A stretch of DNA of 64,000 nucleotides from Rubrolithibacter danxiaensis (GTDB lineage Bacteria; Bacteroidota; Bacteroidia; Sphingobacteriales; Sphingobacteriaceae), in contig NZ_JBKOPS010000006.1 of the NCBI RefSeq assembly GCF_047272945.1, positions 62,001 to 126,000 on the forward strand, written 5' to 3'. The notes below the pieces were generated by a model. It did no database searches, had not been told where the DNA came from, and saw nothing but the letters and a program-made list of their open reading frames with translations. A program made the position numbers and the translations under genes. Of the stretch, positions 60,332 to 64,000 are shown one piece after another; positions within the stretch are counted from its first letter, which is position 1; each line of letters begins with the position of its first letter.

Positions 60332-62509
60332 ATGAAATGGAAAATTAGAAATATAACAGGTTTACTTTTGGTAATTGTAATTCTTCTTGTAGGATGCAAA
60401 ACAACCAAATTGCTTTCAGATCAAAATGCATCTGGAGATTTTACAAAGTATGTAAATACCTTTATAGGTTCGGCTCCGCTAACCAATCCAAAAGTTATCG
60501 GATACACGCCTCCTGAAAACTGGAGGGTTTGGGCCGGGCTTACTTATCCAGGTAGTTCATTGCCCAATGCAATGGTACAACTTAGTCCCATGACTCTATA
60601 TCAGCCTGCAGGTGCTGGTTATCAATACGAAGATTCAGTCATTGTAAGCTTTTCGCATACTAATAAAGGCCACTGGAACTTAGGTAATATTCCCATTCTT
60701 CCTCTTTCCAACCCCGGAAGTATATTCGGTTCAAAGTTCTCTCATAAAAAAGAAAGCTCCTCCCCGGGCTTCTATCAGGTATATCTGGAGGACTATGATA
60801 TCAACGTGAGCTTAACTTCCACTTTACGCTGTGGATACCATAAATACGAATACAAAAATGTTAAAGGAAGACAAATTCTTTTTGATTTAGCCCACGCTTT
60901 AAGCGGAGTAAGAAGCTGGAATATTGAGCAAGACGGTAATTTAGCGTTACAAGGTTTTCAGAGCGGAGAAAATATTTATTTCTATGCTAAATTAAATACC
61001 CCGATTGAAAGACTGGAAAAGAAAGACGAGGGAAAAGAAACAGGGTATGCCATTGTTCATTTGGCGGACGGCGGAAAAGTTCCGGTTGAACTTAAAATAG
61101 GCTTGTCTTTTGTAAGCGTGGCAAATGCAAAAGAGAATCTTGAAAAAGAAATAGGCAGCAAAACTTTTGAAACTGTTCGTAAAGAAGCTAATAATACATG
61201 GGAAACTCTTTTATCATCCATACAGGTAAAAGGCGGAACGAATAAGCAAAAACGAATGTTCTATTCATGTTTCTACCGCTCGTTTTTGTGGCCCGCCTTA
61301 CGAAGCGATGTAAATGGAGAATACAGAGATGCACAGCGAAATGTAGTTAAAGCTGATTTTAAGTATTATACCGAACCATCGTTGTGGGATACTTACCGAA
61401 ACAAAGACGTTCTTCTCGGCCTGGTTTCTCCTCAGGTTACGCTTGATGTTATCAAGTCTATGAAGGATGTGGGCGACAAAACAGGAGCAATTCCTACATT
61501 CTTTCATGGCGATCATGGTGCTTCTTCAATTGCAGGGGCATACTTAAGAGGAATCGATAATTTTGATATTAGAGGTACTTATCAACTATTGCTGAAAAAT
61601 GCCAATGCCGAAAATAAGGCTAGGCCATACGGCGATGAGTACATTCAAAAAGGATATATTTCTGATCCTGATGTAGCCAACCCTCATGTAGAAACCAAAG
61701 CAAAAGCCGGTGTGTCAAAAACCTTAGAATATTCTTATGATGATTATTCAGTAGCGCAAATCGCAAAAAAATTGGGCGATACTACCAATTATCGTATTCT
61801 AATGGCAAGATCTAAAAATTACCGGAATATGTTTGATCCTTCAACCCGTTTTATGCGTGGGAGGTTAGGAAACGGCGACTGGATTAAACCTTTTAACCCA
61901 CAATATCCATATTACGAATATATGTATCGCGAAGCGAATGCATGGCAGGTATCGTTCTACGCACCGCACGATATGCCCGGATTAATACAGCTTTATGGTG
62001 GCTCGAAAGGCTTTGAATCCAAACTAGATTCATTCTTTACCGTTCCCTGGAATCCCAATTATATCGCCAGGAATGTTTCCAGCTTCATAGGGCAGTATTG
62101 CCATGGAAATCAGCCGGATCATGAAGCGCCTTTCGCTTATTATTTTATTGGTAAGCCTGAAAAATCGCAAAAAATAGTGGACACTATTCTGAATAATTTA
62201 TATGGAATAGGGGATGAAGGCCTTGCTCTTTGCGGAATGGATGATGCGGGCGAAATGTCTTCCTGGTATGTTTTCAGCGCATTGGGCTTATATCCTTTCT
62301 CTGCTACCGATCCTGAATATTTAGTAACGGTACCGCTTTTTGATGAAGTTAAATGGAAGTTAAACAGCGGCAATGTATTAACTATTAAAAAATCAGGCGC
62401 AGGCCGGAATCTTAAATCTATTAAAGTGGACGGAAATGAAAAGAGCGGCTATTTTGTTCCGCATGAACTGTTGAAGAATGGAGGTGAAATAGAGATTTCA
62501 GCAGAATAA
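60332..62509 (+). CDS. GH92 with Gln at the catalytic-acid position (candidate mannose-phosphate uncapping enzyme)
   Basis: 725 residues, lipobox LLVGC. N-domain FTKYVNTFIGSAPL and barrel with GMDDAGEMSSWYVFSALGLY carrying the base Asp. The family motif HGNEPxHH reads HGNQPDHE here: the catalytic acid Glu is Gln594, and the second His is Glu. The linked paralogue at 42326 keeps Glu. In GH92 the Glu-to-Gln change is known from a mannose-1-phosphate-6-mannose uncapping enzyme (phosphate leaving groups need no acid), so this is a predicted phosphomannan hydrolase rather than an alpha-mannosidase. Last gene of the mannan locus, 82 bases after GH76. Confidence 0.88.
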   Translation: MKWKIRNITGLLLVIVILLVGCKTTKLLSDQNASGDFTKYVNTFIGSAPLTNPKVIGYTPPENWRVWAGLTYPGSSLPNAMVQLSPMTLYQPAGAGYQYEDSVIVSFSHTNKGHWNLGNIPILPLSNPGSIFGSKFSHKKESSSPGFYQVYLEDYDINVSLTSTLRCGYHKYEYKNVKGRQILFDLAHALSGVRSWNIEQDGNLALQGFQSGENIYFYAKLNTPIERLEKKDEGKETGYAIVHLADGGKVPVELKIGLSFVSVANAKENLEKEIGSKTFETVRKEANNTWETLLSSIQVKGGTNKQKRMFYSCFYRSFLWPALRSDVNGEYRDAQRNVVKADFKYYTEPSLWDTYRNKDVLLGLVSPQVTLDVIKSMKDVGDKTGAIPTFFHGDHGASSIAGAYLRGIDNFDIRGTYQLLLKNANAENKARPYGDEYIQKGYISDPDVANPHVETKAKAGVSKTLEYSYDDYSVAQIAKKLGDTTNYRILMARSKNYRNMFDPSTRFMRGRLGNGDWIKPFNPQYPYYEYMYREANAWQVSFYAPHDMPGLIQLYGGSKGFESKLDSFFTVPWNPNYIARNVSSFIGQYCHGNQPDHEAPFAYYFIGKPEKSQKIVDTILNNLYGIGDEGLALCGMDDAGEMSSWYVFSALGLYPFSATDPEYLVTVPLFDEVKWKLNSGNVLTIKKSGAGRNLKSIKVDGNEKSGYFVPHELLKNGGEIEISAE

Positions 62510-62581
62510 TAAGATTGCAATTGTTAAACGTCTCCGCAAGGAGCTAAAAGTTCTCTCTTTTATTAGTTAATTTAGTTAGTT

Positions 62582-62609
62582 AAGCCCTCATTTAAAATGA
62601 GGGCTTTTT
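62582..62609. terminator. Bidirectional terminator between the mannan locus and smpB
   Basis: AAGCCCTCATTT (62582-62593) and AAATGAGGGCTT (62595-62606) form a perfect 12-bp stem followed by Ts on the + strand and preceded by As, so it can end both the GH92 and the smpB transcripts. Confidence 0.8.
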
Positions 62610-62655
62610 GTTTCTAATTTTATATTACCATGGAAGAATAATCGTATTAAATCAA

Positions 62656-63108
62656 CTATCGTTTCATAGCTCTGTCCAGTTCAATCTTGCTTTCACGTTC
62701 TTTAATGGTATCCCGCTTATCAAACGCCTTTTTACCTTGCGCTAAACCTATTTCCAGCTTGGCAAATCCTCTTTCGCTTATAAAAAGCTGTAGCGGAACT
62801 ATGGTAAATCCCTTTTCTTCGCTTTTGTCTTTCAGCTTTTTCAGTTCTTTTTTAGTTAACAGTAAGATTCGGTCGCGTTTGGCTTCATGGTTATAGAACG
62901 AACCGTGCGAATATTCGGCAATATGCATATTGCGTACATAAAGCTGGTCATCCAGTATTGTGCAGAAAGCATCATTAATATTTGCTTTTCCGTCACGTAT
63001 TGATTTTATTTCTGTGCCCAGCAATTTTATCCCCGCGGTGTATTTATCCAGTATATGGTATTCGAAGTATGCTTTCTTATTACGTATGTTTAAATTCTTG
63101 TCTGACAT
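62656..63108 (-). CDS. smpB: SsrA-binding protein SmpB
   Basis: 150 residues with all SmpB blocks: NKKAYFEYHILDKYTAGIKL, GTEIKSIRDGKANINDAF, HKRDRILLL-like EAKRDRILLLTKKELKKL, and the C-terminal GKKAFDKRDTIKERE...DRAMKR tail that enters the ribosomal mRNA channel. Partner of tmRNA in trans-translation. No tmRNA gene is seen in this window. Confidence 0.97.
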   Translation of the reverse strand: MSDKNLNIRNKKAYFEYHILDKYTAGIKLLGTEIKSIRDGKANINDAFCTILDDQLYVRNMHIAEYSHGSFYNHEAKRDRILLLTKKELKKLKDKSEEKGFTIVPLQLFISERGFAKLEIGLAQGKKAFDKRDTIKERESKIELDRAMKR

Positions 63109-63114
63109 AATGCG

Positions 63115-63960
63115 CTAATATCGAAAAGAAAATCCTGCAAAATAAACTTTATCTGAACCTTTCTCCAAGCCAATATTAACACCTGCATCCAGCTTGAAGT
63201 TTTTTGAAATGGAATAAGAAGGGCCTCCGTTTATATAAATTCCAAACTCTTCATTGGCGAAATCATAGTCGTAATAGCTCTCTGCAAAGAAGTTGAATTT
63301 GTCAGTAATCCCTTTGTTTATAACAAACGAGTTTAAAATGGATGCATGATATTTTTTATTCCAGTCATTTCTTAACAGGTCCACCTGAAGTTGCATCCCT
63401 AATTCCCAATCATTGTTCAGGTCTATAGAAAAAGGAAAGACAATTCCTCCTTCAATATGTTTGTTTTCAGACTTGGTAGCAGTAGGAAACGTAATATAGG
63501 GCATTACTGCAAATGCGGTTTTCCCGTAATCATTTCCCCAGATGTTTTTTTTAATTCGTGCTGTAATATCCCCAAATCCTCCGGAAGATGTGCTGATTTT
63601 TCCTGTGTTATCTTTAATGCGATAGCTCCTGTAGCTTTCCACAATAACATGAAGGTCTAGCGTATTTGTAATTCCAAATTTTAAATTTCCAACATTGTAA
63701 GAATTTTCAGTTATTGTAAAGTCTTCTTCTTTAGTCTTTACAGAACGGAAAATGTCTGCTTCGTATTGAAAATGTCCGGCATCAACGGTGTAAGCGCTTT
63801 CTGTAATATCAGGCCGGTCGGTTTCCATTTCCCGCATTTTTTGACGGGGAGTTGGATTTATAAAATTATAACCTTTTTTATTTAGCGATACAGTATCCTG
63901 CGCATTAACAATAGTACCCAGACATACGCAGAGAAAAAAAAGGCAGATGTGTTTTTTCAT
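63115..63960 (-). CDS. Outer-membrane-type transporter-like protein
   Basis: 281 residues with a signal peptide (LFFLCVCLGTIVNAQ). The ETDRPDITESAYTVDAGHFQYE start and repeated amphipathic strands closing in KVYFAGFSFRY match the family of outer-membrane proteins annotated as MetA-pathway/phenol-degradation transporters. Specific substrate unknown. It precedes smpB by 6 bases on the same strand. Confidence 0.72.
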   Translation of the reverse strand: MKKHICLFFLCVCLGTIVNAQDTVSLNKKGYNFINPTPRQKMREMETDRPDITESAYTVDAGHFQYEADIFRSVKTKEEDFTITENSYNVGNLKFGITNTLDLHVIVESYRSYRIKDNTGKISTSSGGFGDITARIKKNIWGNDYGKTAFAVMPYITFPTATKSENKHIEGGIVFPFSIDLNNDWELGMQLQVDLLRNDWNKKYHASILNSFVINKGITDKFNFFAESYYDYDFANEEFGIYINGGPSYSISKNFKLDAGVNIGLEKGSDKVYFAGFSFRY

Positions 63961-64000
63961 TAGAATTATTCGTTAACGGGTAGCAACTTGTGCGCCTATT

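Noticed and set aside
1..64000. CRISPR arrays, insertion sequences and rRNA genes
   Set aside because: Looked for; no regularly spaced repeats, no transposase, and no rRNA-like sequence were seen.

Overview
The window comes from an AT-rich bacterial chromosome of the phylum Bacteroidota, probably a Chitinophagia/Sphingobacteriia-type organism. The evidence is a SusC/SusD/SusE glycan-uptake locus with an ECF sigma/FecR switch, a HYC_CC_PP-family protein, a DUF5723 protein, an HMBD-type copper efflux cluster, and promoter boxes of the Bacteroidota TTTG-N19-TAnnTTTG form (best seen before rpmH). All gene calls were made by reading translated sequence and motifs; no database search was possible.

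Layout. 1-7.7 kb: a Cu(I)/Ag(I) efflux operon on the + strand: HYC_CC_PP protein (cut by the window edge), a small HMBD lipoprotein, CusA split into two frames, CusC, and two consecutive HMBD-CusB adaptors. 7.8-11.5 kb: a two-PAS membrane sensor without a visible kinase ATPase domain, a small HTH protein, rpoN and mscL. 11.6-13.2 kb: rpmH-rnpA-yidD-tsaB. 13.2-21.7 kb: two envelope genes (DUF5723; DUF3352-like with a PQQ-like propeller), DUF423, priA, a secreted protein and pcm. 21.9-30.6 kb: a sugar-oxidation neighbourhood with an auracyanin-fused beta-propeller protein, a DUF1080 (3-keto-glycoside hydrolase type) protein, a Gre-like factor, GH31, and a GMC dehydrogenase with its Tat-carrying small subunit. 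30.8-32.5 kb: an unusual tRNA-Cys gene and mnmE.

32.5-42.2 kb is an integrated island in the 3' end of mnmE. The last 18 bp of mnmE recur at 42151-42168 with three differences, all at synonymous third positions, so both copies encode F-C-I-G-K-stop. The island carries a two-HTH regulator, a frameshifted tyrosine recombinase, a conjugation-type fragment, a large imperfect palindrome, radC, and a cargo block: an AraC regulator, a cytosolic and a Tat-exported aldo/keto reductase, a cupin, an NTF2-like protein, an SMP-30-like propeller and a flavodoxin lipoprotein. Two cargo transcription units share a 50-bp upstream repeat, the likely operator/promoter.

42.3-49.7 kb: GH92, GH3, a zinc alcohol dehydrogenase and an NmrA-type quinone reductase. 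49.7-62.5 kb: a polysaccharide utilization locus for alpha-mannan (ECF sigma, FecR, SusC with STN domain, SusD, SusE, GH76, GH92). Its GH92 has Gln in place of the catalytic-acid Glu of the family, which points to phosphomannan uncapping rather than ordinary alpha-mannosidase action. 62.6-64 kb: smpB and an outer-membrane-type protein.
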